DNA of 64,000 nucleotides from the NCBI RefSeq assembly GCF_001579805.1, contig NZ_CP014546.1:6448001-6512000 (forward strand). The letters are read 5' to 3'. The notes beneath the pieces are model-generated. The model searched no databases. It saw only the letters and a list, made by a program, of their open reading frames with translations, and had not been told where the DNA came from. The translations under genes were made by a program, and so were the position numbers. The stretch comes from Pseudomonas azotoformans (GTDB lineage Bacteria; Pseudomonadota; Gammaproteobacteria; Pseudomonadales; Pseudomonadaceae). Numbering within the stretch: the stretch's first letter is position 1; each line of letters begins with the position of its first letter. This document shows, piece after piece, positions 7,434 through 15,726 of the stretch.

Positions 7434-8408
7434 TCAGACGTTCACCGCAGATTCGTACGATCTGACAATCTCAAGGCATCGCTGCCTAAGCTCGTCACGG
7501 TTCAAGGCATAGTGAGCCTGGCGGTGTGCATCAGCAGACAACGCAATGACATTTTCAACGGTGTCAGGACCACCCTCACAGAGTGGGATTATGTGATGCG
7601 TTTCTAGATACGTGCCGCCGTTTGCCATCCGAAACCCCGGCGCCATTGTCAATTCGCAAATACCTTTCGACCTCGCTAACACGATTGCTCGGACATTCGG
7701 ATCACGATATCGCTGGACGCCTTGGTAGGTGTAAGCAGAAGGTCGCGCTTCGGCGTGAAACTGGTCCACAATTTTCCCAGCATCAACAGATTCGTATTTT
7801 TCGGGTATGTGCGGCATCCCATCGATAGGGTCCATTACAGGCGCTAAAGTCTGGCGACTGTTATCCCCTCGCACGAGGCTGAAAGCCCCTGTATCGCCGT
7901 TAAAACCTTCCACGTGCCAGAATTCATCATCTAAATAACGGCCGATGGCACGATCAGTTCCAGGGTCGATTTCATCCGACTCACCTACGGGGCCAGACAC
8001 GATTACCACTCGGACAGGAATTGCATTTAGATGTGCAAGCTGAACAGTCGAGTGAAAATGCCCTGCACGACTAATGCTCGGGTCCTTGATTGTTCGATTC
8101 CTGTTTTTGGGCGCTTTCTCAAGTTGCCGAATCAAATCTTCCGCATATACCTTCAGATTTCTTGAGAAGAAAATTCTCCCATGATCATCAACTTGCAGCT
8201 CTTCAAACCAAACGCACAATAGCAGTATGCTTCCGTTGCTGCTCCGGAATGACCATTCGTAACAATACCCTCCATTAGATTGTGGCAAGGCTACAGGGCG
8301 ACCATCACTCCTGAAGCTCCAAGCAGTGACGTCGATGCCCGCTTGTTGCACACAATCGATAATCAACAATTTTCTCGTCGGTCTTAGGGCTTCCAATTTC
8401 ATGTCCAT
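7434..8408 (-). CDS. HNH endonuclease
   Basis: 324 aa from the ATG at 8408; the frame extends five codons to a TTG. The last ~80 residues form an HNH module: RAIVLARSKGICEL, then YLETHHIIPLCEGGPDTVENVIALSADAHRQAHY. The metal-binding His pair, the Asn in ENVIAL and the final His are present. The CxxC zinc knuckles usual for this subgroup are missing: ICELTMAP and SADAHRQ stand where CxxC and CxxCH are expected. The first ~240 residues match no domain I know and might read a modification or bind DNA. DNA cleavage is likely. A restriction or defence role is plausible from the neighbourhood but not shown. Confidence 0.8.
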   Translation of the reverse strand: MDMKLEALRPTRKLLIIDCVQQAGIDVTAWSFRSDGRPVALPQSNGGYCYEWSFRSSNGSILLLCVWFEELQVDDHGRIFFSRNLKVYAEDLIRQLEKAPKNRNRTIKDPSISRAGHFHSTVQLAHLNAIPVRVVIVSGPVGESDEIDPGTDRAIGRYLDDEFWHVEGFNGDTGAFSLVRGDNSRQTLAPVMDPIDGMPHIPEKYESVDAGKIVDQFHAEARPSAYTYQGVQRYRDPNVRAIVLARSKGICELTMAPGFRMANGGTYLETHHIIPLCEGGPDTVENVIALSADAHRQAHYALNRDELRQRCLEIVRSYESAVNV

Positions 8409-8515
8409 ACGCCCTATATCCAATTCAACAAATTCAACGGCTCATTAGGTTCCGGGGCGGCTTAGCATGGTGAATTTTCAAGAAGCTGGCGTACCAAATT
8501 CATAACAATGGGAAT

Positions 8516-8797
8516 TTGGCAGCACCACTACCTACAGCAGGTATTAATTCACTACTTGGAAGGTTTGTGTACTGGAAGCGTTGGGTGCTTAGGCTTGGTT
8601 TCGGGGTTTACGTGACGCCTTCGGTCGTCCTTGCCGTCTTCTCGCGCTGGTTTGGGGCCGGGCTTGATAACAGTAAACATGTGCTGTCCTTTTCGTTTGT
8701 GGTACTGGTTTTTCAATCGTGGCTGTTAACCATCGCATTGAGCATTCGGATGAAAACTCCCGCCACACCTGACATAAATAGCGGCAATCTGCCATAA
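8516..8797 (+). CDS. Possible small membrane protein (93 aa)
   Basis: The frame begins at a TTG after a weak GGGA. It has a basic stretch (YWKRWVLRL) and two hydrophobic segments, LGFGVYVTPSVVLAVF and VLSFSFVVLVFQSWLLTIAL. No family is recognised. The competing minus-strand frame is lower-quality. A short two-helix membrane protein fits the set of similar proteins in this island, but the weak start leaves it uncertain. Confidence 0.35.
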   Translation: MAAPLPTAGINSLLGRFVYWKRWVLRLGFGVYVTPSVVLAVFSRWFGAGLDNSKHVLSFSFVVLVFQSWLLTIALSIRMKTPATPDINSGNLP

Positions 8798-9096
8798 GTC
8801 AAGGGCGTGATGGCGTGAGGCAAACCTGTTCGGAATTTTTGCCGAACAGCTAACCCGCTCCGCTGCAATCCTTCCAGACCTGGCCGCGTTCACTACTGAG
8901 TGCAGTGTGAGAATCAACCCCTGGGAGAAGATATTCTCGATTCTAAGACACCGCCTTTGCTGTTTGCCCAACTGCATGGCAAGGAGTTGGTAGATGTAGC
9001 CGGAGACCTAATGTCTGAACGTGGCCCACGTGAAAACGTTGGGCAAGATCACATTGTCGATGCCATTGCTTACGAAGTGGCACCACTAAGCTACGG
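8798..9096. other. No confident gene; inverted repeat
   Basis: About 300 bp with no gene I can support. An 8-bp inverted repeat with an 8-nt spacer, CTGTTCGG (8826-8833) and CCGAACAG (8842-8849), has its T-run inside the loop, so it is more like a binding site or weak attenuator than a classical terminator. A short rightward frame at 8900-9154 resembles nothing known and overlaps the end of the next leftward gene. Confidence 0.4.
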
Positions 9097-9474
9097 TCAT
9101 TCCCGCCGTATAGGCTCCCGTAACGGTGTTGGCGAAGCTGAAGGGCTTTGCTGACTCTCTTGATGATCCAATGCTAGACGTGGCTCCTGTGACGCCTGGC
9201 GTACACCCAGCGGTGATAGTTGATCCACTTCTGCGGGAGCGATAGGCAGAGGGCGAAAGCCCCGGTAGACCCATTCCAAGGACTGCAAAATTCCATAGGC
9301 CGCTAGCCCCCCAATCGCACCACCAAGAAAGATACCAATGCCCACCTGATTATTTCCGGCAAGCGGTACTTGCGGCGCTGTTTGAATCAGCTTGAAGGAC
9401 ACAAACAGTCCAGTGGCAATGGCTGCCATCCACTTCAGCAACTCCCACAGCCTTCGCCATCCCTCTCCATGCAT
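9097..9474 (-). CDS. Small membrane protein, paralogue of the next gene (125 aa)
   Basis: The start ATG at 9474 has a good ribosome site (GGGAGAG) 6 nt upstream. The protein begins with GWRRLWELLKW, followed by two membrane segments (about 15-31 and 42-62), the short motif YRGFRP, then a hydrophilic Pro/Ser-rich tail. The frame W-RRLW...RGFRP is shared with the 136-aa protein encoded 21 bp upstream, so the two look like diverged duplicates in one operon. Function unknown. Confidence 0.65.
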   Translation of the reverse strand: MHGEGWRRLWELLKWMAAIATGLFVSFKLIQTAPQVPLAGNNQVGIGIFLGGAIGGLAAYGILQSLEWVYRGFRPLPIAPAEVDQLSPLGVRQASQEPRLALDHQESQQSPSASPTPLREPIRRE

Positions 9475-9495
9475 ACGAATCTCTCCCGTGATGGG

Positions 9496-9906
9496 CTATA
9501 CAGCGTTGGGTCGGAAGCCACGGATCACCCACCCAATGAGCCATCCCATTACGTAGAGGCTGACGCATATGCCCAGCCAGATCCCAACCCCAGTAGCGAC
9601 ATGCTTGAACTGTTTACCCGGCAAACCCAATAAGTCACGTTGGTAGCGCTGGTCTGTCTCTTTGCTGCGCTCATCCATCTGTGCCACGGTTCTGTCGGAT
9701 GTATCGTAAATACTCCGAGGCTCGATACCAGCCTCCCTTTTCTGAATGTGCTCGATTTCCATACTCTGCATAACCTTGTCGGCCTTATACCAAGTCGTTA
9801 TCTGGCTCTCGGTTTCCATGGTGTCAACGATAAGAACAACAGCTACCGCTCCAAGAAGACAGCTCACCAGTACCCACAACCTTTGCCACCCGTTCAGTCG
9901 TCCCAT
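9496..9906 (-). CDS. Small membrane protein with periplasmic loop (136 aa)
   Basis: I choose the ATG at 9906 because AAGGAGAG lies 8 nt upstream; the frame itself opens further, to 9957. After GRLNGWQRLWVLV comes a first membrane segment (about 10-28), then a long charged loop of some 70 residues, then a second segment (about 103-127) ending VIRGFRP. Both the N-terminal WQRLW and the C-terminal RGFRP occur in the downstream 125-aa protein. No family recognised. Confidence 0.65.
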   Translation of the reverse strand: MGRLNGWQRLWVLVSCLLGAVAVVLIVDTMETESQITTWYKADKVMQSMEIEHIQKREAGIEPRSIYDTSDRTVAQMDERSKETDQRYQRDLLGLPGKQFKHVATGVGIWLGICVSLYVMGWLIGWVIRGFRPNAV

Positions 9907-10061
9907 TCGCAAGCTCTCCTTGATCGTGAGGGAATTATCCATGCCTGACACGTTCATTCGTCATCACGGCATTGCCCTCAGCCTAACCTCCCTGCCATGC
10001 TGGTGGCGAACTGATTCCACAGTCCGTGGCTCAGTCGCTAACCCTTGAAAGGATGCTGGGA

Positions 10062-10397
10062 ATGATTCATGTCATGTTGTCGCTGGACCTCAAGAACGCA
10101 ACAAAGCAGCAGCGCGATGCTTTTGATGGTGCTTTGAAAGACGAAGCATTTGTTAAGTTGACTGGAGTAGACACAGTATGGGTATTCGCTTTTCCAAACG
10201 AGCCTACTGAGAGTGCAATTGTGGAGGCATCTGGTGTGATTCAGCGCTTCCTAAAGGAGGTTGTAGAAGAACTTAAAATAGAGAAGATTACATATGTTCT
10301 TCAGATAGGTAACAGTGCCCCAGTTGGTGCAGAAATCGAAGATATTTATGGCACGCACAAGGTTAGAGACTTCGACCCAACTGTAATCGCTGACTGA
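10062..10397 (+). CDS. Hypothetical protein (111 aa)
   Basis: I use the ATG at 10062 (MIHVMLSLDLKNATKQQR); GTG 10026 or ATG 10071 are alternatives, and no start has a strong ribosome site. The product looks like a compact alpha/beta protein: an N-terminal strand and helix (QRDAFDGALKDEAF), a second strand (VDTVWVFAFP), a long amphipathic helix (EASGVIQRFLKEVVEEL) and a last strand (ITYVLQIG). It is acidic and has no signal peptide. No family recognised; it stands alone. Confidence 0.55.
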   Translation: MIHVMLSLDLKNATKQQRDAFDGALKDEAFVKLTGVDTVWVFAFPNEPTESAIVEASGVIQRFLKEVVEELKIEKITYVLQIGNSAPVGAEIEDIYGTHKVRDFDPTVIAD

Positions 10398-10717
10398 TTC
10401 AGTGCATCCATGGCCGAGACTCAAAACCCCGGCCATATCTCAAAATATCCTGGGCTAAACCCACCCGATACCCTTGCCCGGTGAGGCTATCCCTTCCAGG
10501 CATAAGTCTTGTGGCACGTCTGTACCCCAGTGTTTCCGTGGGGCATGTCGAAAACGGACAAGCTCGCCTCTGTGAGAACTCAGCGTCAAACTAGTTTCCA
10601 GCTTTCAGAACGCACGAAGCGCGTCGAAATGGCAAAAATCAGCAAGATGGCAACACCCAACCCCATCCAATCCTTAGCTGGTCTACGATCCTTGCACCAC
10701 AACCGAGGATGCCTCTC
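10398..10717. other. Mostly non-coding; weak 61-codon frame
   Basis: The only rightward candidate starts with the ATG at 10545 (MSKTDKLASVRTQRQ) and runs to 10730, slightly overlapping the next gene. Its basic first half could be a small DNA-binding protein, but the second half looks like random translation. The opposite strand also has a frame (10586-10843) without family resemblance. I call neither. Confidence 0.35.
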
Positions 10718-10924
10718 ATGGATGACCTGAACGAAGTGACCGCCGATGCCTTGGAGTTGCTTATGTTGAACCAGAACGCTCTGGGCGCTGCCATCGAAGA
10801 GTTGAGCAACTGGGTACGGGATCAGGGCGGGATAAAGACTCACGCCAACATCGTCGGCGCCCTGGAGACGCTAGACACGAGCAATGAAGGCATCGCCAGC
10901 ATGATCAGGGTGCTACGTAGATAG
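10718..10924 (+). CDS. Small hypothetical protein (68 aa)
   Basis: Starts at MDDLNEVTADALELLML; GAGG lies 11 nt upstream of this ATG, and another ATG at 10709 is possible. It is an all-helical acidic protein with a heptad-like pattern (ELLMLNQNALGAAIEELSNWV, trimmed, then ALETLDTSNEGIASMIRVLRR). No family with a known function is recognised. Its stop codon touches the 30-bp inverted repeat upstream of the serine recombinase gene. Confidence 0.5.
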   Translation: MDDLNEVTADALELLMLNQNALGAAIEELSNWVRDQGGIKTHANIVGALETLDTSNEGIASMIRVLRR

Positions 10925-11040
10925 CATCATCAAACGACCGTTTGGTGATGCTAGAAATTGATGGTCGTAAACGTATCAACAAAATAGCCTTGCACATATA
11001 ACGACACCAACATACAGTGATACTACGTTTAATGATGCTT
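10923..11040. promoter_or_regulatory. Repeated half-sites upstream of serine recombinase (candidate res-like site)
   Basis: Positions 10923-10952 form a near-perfect inverted repeat (AGCATCATCAAACG / CGTTTGGTGATGCT, 14 positions per arm, one wobble, 2-bp centre). A third copy of the arm, CGTTTAATGATGCTT, lies at 11026-11040, just before the recombinase start at 11052. Arms arranged as a palindrome plus a separated copy directly upstream of a resolvase/invertase gene resemble a recombination or regulatory site. The recombinase bound is inferred. Confidence 0.5.
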
Positions 11041-11051
11041 GAGCACACCCC

Positions 11052-11621
11052 ATGTCCCGCACATTTCTATACTGCCGTGTTTCAACGTCCACTCAGTTCA
11101 ATGCAAACCAAGTGCAAGAAGTGAAAGCAGCTGGATTCGACGTACAGGCAAGCCGGGTAATAGAAGAAGTCATATCGGGTAGCATTGCTGCCAGTGAACG
11201 CCAAGGGTTTCAAAAGCTATTGGATCGGATGGAAACAGGTGACGTACTGATCGTGACCAAACTGGACCGTTTGGGCCGCAACGCAATGGATGTGCGTCAG
11301 ACCGTTGAATATCTAGCTGGAATTGGAATTCGCGTACATTGCCTAGCATTAGGCGGCGTAGACCTGACCAGCCCGGCTGGCAAGATGACAATGCAGGTTT
11401 TGAGCGCCGTAGCTGAGTTTGAACGTGACCTGCTGATAGAACGTACGCAGCAAGGGTTGAAGCGGGCCAAGGCTGAAGGCAAGAAGCTGGGCAGACCCGA
11501 GGCAAAAGGCACGACAGCATCAGTGCAACACCTCAAGACAAAAAATATGACTCAGGCACAGGCAGCAGCTGAACTTGGTATTGGCATTGCAACGGTAAAG
11601 CGTCACTGGAACAAAAGCTGA
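11052..11621 (+). CDS. Serine recombinase (resolvase/invertase family)
   Basis: 189 aa, the usual size for small serine recombinases. The catalytic region begins [11 protein letters not shown] with nucleophile Ser11 and its preceding Arg. The active-site pattern [12 protein letters not shown] follows at about 74-85, then the long helix with [28 protein letters not shown]. The C-terminal HTH is [22 protein letters not shown]. It could resolve multimers of the circular island, invert a segment, or act as a regulator of its own site. Three copies of a 14-15 bp arm lie directly upstream. Confidence 0.92.
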   Translation: MSRTFLYCRVSTSTQFNANQVQEVKAAGFDVQASRVIEEVISGSIAASERQGFQKLLDRMETGDVLIVTKLDRLGRNAMDVRQTVEYLAGIGIRVHCLALGGVDLTSPAGKMTMQVLSAVAEFERDLLIERTQQGLKRAKAEGKKLGRPEAKGTTASVQHLKTKNMTQAQAAAELGIGIATVKRHWNKS

Positions 11622-11745
11622 TCAAAAGAGAATCACCAACAGTTCGCGAGACGCTTCGCCCTTAAGCCTCAATTTTGCTTGAGAATCTTACCGAAATGCA
11701 GTTTTATTCTCCAATGAGAAAATCATCAATACTAAGGGATAGCAT

Positions 11746-14121
11746 ATGGCAAACATTGACTTGATCGAACTTGCACTGGCTGCCCCCATCGACTGGGAAA
11801 AGTTCGAAACAATTATATGCGACATTCTCGGTGATGACGACCTTCCAAAGATAAGAAAACTTGGAGGTCGCGGCGATCATGGAATGGATGCGACAGAAGA
11901 ATCATATTACTCTTTAACGGGATCGATCGATACTGCAATACAAATCACATCGCAAAAAGCTCAAAAGATCAAGGTTAGCGATACATTAAAAAAACTTGCA
12001 TTTTACAACATCAAAGCCAAGCAACTTATAATGGTATTCAGAGACACGTGCGCTGCAAGTACGTTAAGAGACATACGAGATCAAGGCATAGCAGCAGGCA
12101 TTCACATCGATGTACGGGATCGCAGCTACATAGTTCGAAGACTAGGCTCAAAAGACTCCAAGGTTTTCGCCAGACACTTCAGTGGCGATATACAAAAACA
12201 AGTAAAATTATTACTAGAAAAACCAGATCCTTTAAACCAAGCTTCGGATGAACTGAAACGCTCGGTATTCGCATCGATGGCAACATACTCACTTACGCCT
12301 CACTCCCGACTCGTACACGGGAAACTCTTTGAGCGGACTGTGCTAGCAATAATTGCGGCTACAGATAAGCCGATTACAAAGAATGAAATTCTCGAAAAAG
12401 CAGCTCTATTACTTCCTGAAAACAATATCATCCAAGACACCCAAATCACATCGGCTATAAACAACCTTAAGACATCAAACGACATTGTGGGGTCAGACTC
12501 AGGATACAGCGCATCAAAGGAAGCACTGATTAGAGTAGGCACTTCAATACTTTCTGTACAGTCTGCTCATGAAGATATCCAACAATGGGTTCGATCATCA
12601 GTTGAAACTCTTAGGAAGCTCAACGATGCAGAAATAGGTTACATCGAAAGAAATGTACGCGAAGCAATAGCTCTGATTATAAGGCTGATAGCACCCAGGG
12701 CTATTGATGCAACTATCCCATTAGATAAAAACACCGAAAAAGATTTGCACCGCATTCTGTCAAAGAATATCTCACCTGATCTAGGAAAGAAAGCCCTAGC
12801 AGCCATTGCTGGATACGTCTCAGATGAAGATAGACGAACAAAATTAGCACCGTTCGTACGCGCGTACACCACGCTCGCGATAAGAAATCTTGATCCAATC
12901 GGAAAGCAATGGCAAGCATCCATTTTAAGCAGATCCATAATAGCTTTAGACACAGACGCCGTTCTCAAATTAATTGTCACCGACCTGCCAGAGCATAACG
13001 CAATCAAAGCCGCCTTAGAATCTTTAGCCAAGGAAGGCGTACAAATAATAATCCCTGATAACGTTTTAAAAGAGGCTCACGGCCATATAGAAAGAGCGCA
13101 AACGACATTCAATAAGTTTCGAGAAAACCTACTACAACTACCTCTGTCGATTGTCGACTCCAAGGTATGGCATGCTGTTGTTCGTGGTTATGCTTATGCT
13201 CAAACAGAAACCGAGAAACCATCTTGGAGCGAATATTACAATAGGTACTACGACCAAGATGACTCCTTAAATTATCTAATTCGAATTCTGAAAAAACGCG
13301 TTCCAGCAAAGATTGAAGACCTACATGAACTTCCTGATTCTGACTTAGAACCTTTAAGGGAACTTACCGATATAATCCTTACGAAAAAAGAACAAAGTCG
13401 ATTGAAGGCTGACTTTCGTGGAAATGAACTAATGCATGAGCGAGTAGAACGAGACCTACGCATGCTATTTTCGATGGCGCACAAACAATCGTCCTCTTTC
13501 TATACGGCAAAGGGTTATCTAGTGACTGAGGATCGCGCCTTATTTTACGCCGAAGATTCAGCTCCTTGGAGTGGTCGTCCGCATGTGGCTATGATGACGA
13601 GATCCCTTCCAGTCCTAACAGACTTTGTATGTGACGCCCGTTTAGATGACACAGATATTGTAAGGCTCGTGTTTGAACCTCTAGTGGCAGCGACAGCAGA
13701 ACTGTTAGGTGACGAAATTGAGACGCTAACCAAAGCCGGAGCAGACCTCCATAAGGAAACGTTGGATCAGATTGAATGGAAGCTAGAGAAAGGCCTGAGA
13801 AAAAAGATACATGAATTCAATTGCGCTGACGAGTTAGCTGACCAGACTATCAGTGGCGAGCTTAGTTTAGAACTTATAGAGGCAGTTAGCAGAGCTGATA
13901 TACAACTGATTCCCTCTATTGCAGAAGTCGCAGAAAATTACAGGGCTCTAGTTCAAACCTCCGCCGAAGAAAAAGCTGAACTAGACCGCATCAAGAAATC
14001 GATTGAAGCGGCACTATTTGAGGTGGCAGGACAAAGTTCGAAAGGAAGAGCGCGGGCTAACAAAATGCTCGCTTCGCTGGGGTTATCTACCCTACCAGAC
14101 CCTGAAGAACAAAAACCCTAG
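11746..14121 (+). CDS. Large multidomain nuclease: PD-(D/E)xK-like + winged helix + PIN-like
   Basis: 791 aa, with AAGGGA before the ATG. Residues 1-130 read as a PD-(D/E)xK-like fold: Glu21 in an early helix, GGRGDHGMD with Asp48, and IQITSQK (66-71), where Q-x-T-S-x-K stands for the usual (E/Q)xK strand. Residues about 192-262 look like a winged helix (PITKNEILEKAA...). Residues about 395-630 resemble a PIN domain: LDTDAVLKLIV (Asp402/404), VLKEA (Glu443), VERDLRML (Asp570) and LVTEDRALF (Asp596). The rest is helical with a coiled-coil tail. The gene stands alone as cargo. Two nuclease folds in one protein suggest a defence or toxin-like effector; this is inference and I know no named system with this architecture. 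Confidence 0.7.
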   Translation: MANIDLIELALAAPIDWEKFETIICDILGDDDLPKIRKLGGRGDHGMDATEESYYSLTGSIDTAIQITSQKAQKIKVSDTLKKLAFYNIKAKQLIMVFRDTCAASTLRDIRDQGIAAGIHIDVRDRSYIVRRLGSKDSKVFARHFSGDIQKQVKLLLEKPDPLNQASDELKRSVFASMATYSLTPHSRLVHGKLFERTVLAIIAATDKPITKNEILEKAALLLPENNIIQDTQITSAINNLKTSNDIVGSDSGYSASKEALIRVGTSILSVQSAHEDIQQWVRSSVETLRKLNDAEIGYIERNVREAIALIIRLIAPRAIDATIPLDKNTEKDLHRILSKNISPDLGKKALAAIAGYVSDEDRRTKLAPFVRAYTTLAIRNLDPIGKQWQASILSRSIIALDTDAVLKLIVTDLPEHNAIKAALESLAKEGVQIIIPDNVLKEAHGHIERAQTTFNKFRENLLQLPLSIVDSKVWHAVVRGYAYAQTETEKPSWSEYYNRYYDQDDSLNYLIRILKKRVPAKIEDLHELPDSDLEPLRELTDIILTKKEQSRLKADFRGNELMHERVERDLRMLFSMAHKQSSSFYTAKGYLVTEDRALFYAEDSAPWSGRPHVAMMTRSLPVLTDFVCDARLDDTDIVRLVFEPLVAATAELLGDEIETLTKAGADLHKETLDQIEWKLEKGLRKKIHEFNCADELADQTISGELSLELIEAVSRADIQLIPSIAEVAENYRALVQTSAEEKAELDRIKKSIEAALFEVAGQSSKGRARANKMLASLGLSTLPDPEEQKP

Positions 14122-14183
14122 GTTTAACCGTCCGCCTGTTTGCCTCTAAGTCATGACCAATGCGGCAGAGCAGGATCAATAAT

Positions 14184-14302
14184 AATATCGGTTAGGAGTT
14201 CTAGCCGATATTGCTAGGTAAACGTGCAAGGCCACCAGCGCACACCTGTCAAGGGGCATGACAGGTTATGCATCGCATCAGAGACCGACGCTTTAGCGTC
14301 GG
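14184..14302. other. Cluster of three hairpins
   Basis: Three inverted repeats lie in 120 bp between convergent genes: 14184-14212 (12-bp stem with one wobble, loop GAGTT), 14244-14266 (ACCTGTCA / TGACAGGT, 7-nt loop) and 14285-14302 (CCGACGCT / AGCGTCGG, 2-nt spacer). None is followed by a clear T-run on either strand. They may end transcripts from both sides, or be remnants of a recombination or packaging site. Confidence 0.55.
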
Positions 14303-14327
14303 CAGTGTATTCGGCTGTATCTGGCAG

Positions 14328-14997
14328 TTACTCGCCTTCCGCCCTGTTAAACTGTGTTGAAAGGCTTGGGGTTCGCTCACGAAGGTAGGTCGCAGCGTCC
14401 TCTGCGATATCCTTCGCTTTCTTGGGCCGTTCAGCAAGACTCATTGCCCATGAACGCCCTGGATGCAAAACATCCCAGCGTGGACGCATCCCAGCATGGC
14501 GGCCCTTCCCAGGGTTATGGTTGTCAAAGCCATCAATTAGCGAATTCCATACTGGAGTAAATCTCGCGATAAATAGCGATTCACCCAACGAAATCCAAGT
14601 GTCATCCACGACAAAAAAGCGGCAATGAAAATCGTCGATATTTAAGTTATCGGCAGCTCGAATGCTGTCAGCATGTTCCTTCACCGTTTGTGAAGAACTT
14701 TCCCCGGAGAAGAACCAAGATCACCGCCCATCCTGGCTACAGCGGGAACAGCCTTACCGACATAAATCGGCAGCATGAATTGCCCATTTTGATTTAATGA
14801 GGCTAAACGCGCACAAGCTGGAAAGTCACCAGTGTAGTTAATCGCATACACCCCTGCCCATCAAACGCAAGCAACGCACTGAGTGGGTGAACCTCCTTCG
14901 ACAGCAACGCTTCGGCAACGCTGACACCTATCAGTTGGCGAAAGGTAATACTGTAGACCGACGGAGCGATTCGACTCCTACAATGTGAGCACCGCAA
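14328..14997 (-). pseudogene. Eco29kI-family GIY-YIG restriction endonuclease, frameshifted
   Basis: Three fragments in different frames add up to most of an Eco29kI-type enzyme (GIY-YIG nuclease; the family prototype cuts CCGCGG). Fragment one reads IGVSVAEALLSKEVHPLSALL, trimmed here, then breaks at a G-run (14851-14854). The next frame continues VYAINYTGDFPACARL and LPIYVGKAVPAVAR, which hold the GIY and YIG parts. It stops near 14685, and the remainder resumes as KEHADSIRAADNL, then VVDDTWISLGES and WDVLHPGRSWA to the stop at 14328. The true N-terminus is not clear. No methyltransferase partner is visible in the window. Sequencing errors in two places would be an alternative explanation. 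Confidence 0.8.
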
Positions 14998-15033
14998 TTT
15001 CCGGTGGCTGGACAGATGTGGTGACGCGGGAAG

Positions 15034-15702
15034 TTAATTTTCGAGGTCTGGAGCGATGCAGACACCGTTTCCGAAATTGAATCCTTCTCTTTGCAGCCCT
15101 TCCTGCACGTTGGTGTAGCAAGACCCGCAAGCCTTCTCATGCTTGACCACACCCACCTGATGGTCAAAATATGGGATGAGATACATGCCACCTACCTCGT
15201 AGGTGCAAGCGCACGACCCCCCATGAACATGCTGGATGAGTCGCGAATAAGACTGTGGGAAGCATTGGCTGATCAAGTTATAGAACTTGGGATCGCTTAC
15301 AAGATCACTTTGAATCTCGAAGTTTGTCAGGACCCAATAACGGTAACGGTAACGTCCCGCTACTGCCTCAATGTGTCTAAGCAGGCCCTCGGTTATAGGT
15401 CTTGAATAGACAAACAGAGCCCCCTGACAATGGTTCTCCATCATCTTTGTCGCATCGAGACCATCATCGTTAGACCCTATGCTGGCGTGACTTGAAATAC
15501 GATGTTTGCAGCTTACCATCCATCTGGTAGTACTCCCGAACATCCCGCCCTCTAAAACGATCATGTCCTTACCGCCATCGGCCCCGACAGCGGGTCGCCG
15601 CTCGATCTGAAAGCCCTTCAGCTCAAGATAAGCCATAGTGAACAACTCAAAAATGTGAGGGTCTTGAATTTCAAAGAAATCAATCAGGGCAGCTTCGATC
15701 AT
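15034..15702 (-). CDS. Mrr-like restriction endonuclease-fold protein
   Basis: 222 aa. The N-terminal half fits the Mrr-like PD-(D/E)xK pattern: helix with Glu19 (IFELFTMAYLELKGF), then GADGGKDMIVLEGG with Asp46, and WMVSCKH (61-67) with Lys66. The position before the usual x-K, normally Glu or Gln, is Ser64, so the active site is either altered or borrows an acid from elsewhere. A second half has several Cys (SCACT, ACGSC) that could bind a metal. It lies 24 bp downstream of a small Cys-rich gene and upstream of the broken Eco29kI-like gene. Probable restriction or DNA-end-processing role, target unknown. Confidence 0.7.
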   Translation of the reverse strand: MIEAALIDFFEIQDPHIFELFTMAYLELKGFQIERRPAVGADGGKDMIVLEGGMFGSTTRWMVSCKHRISSHASIGSNDDGLDATKMMENHCQGALFVYSRPITEGLLRHIEAVAGRYRYRYWVLTNFEIQSDLVSDPKFYNLISQCFPQSYSRLIQHVHGGSCACTYEVGGMYLIPYFDHQVGVVKHEKACGSCYTNVQEGLQREGFNFGNGVCIAPDLEN

Positions 15703-15726
15703 TCAAATCTCCGGTGTCTTGTCGAT

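Noticed and set aside
8900..9154. 84-codon rightward frame
   Set aside because: Overlaps a well-supported leftward gene, with no start signal or family resemblance.
14931..15191. 86-codon leftward frame between the Mrr-like gene and the Eco29kI remnant
   Set aside because: Overlaps the end of the Mrr-like gene in another frame; it does not match the missing Eco29kI N-terminus.
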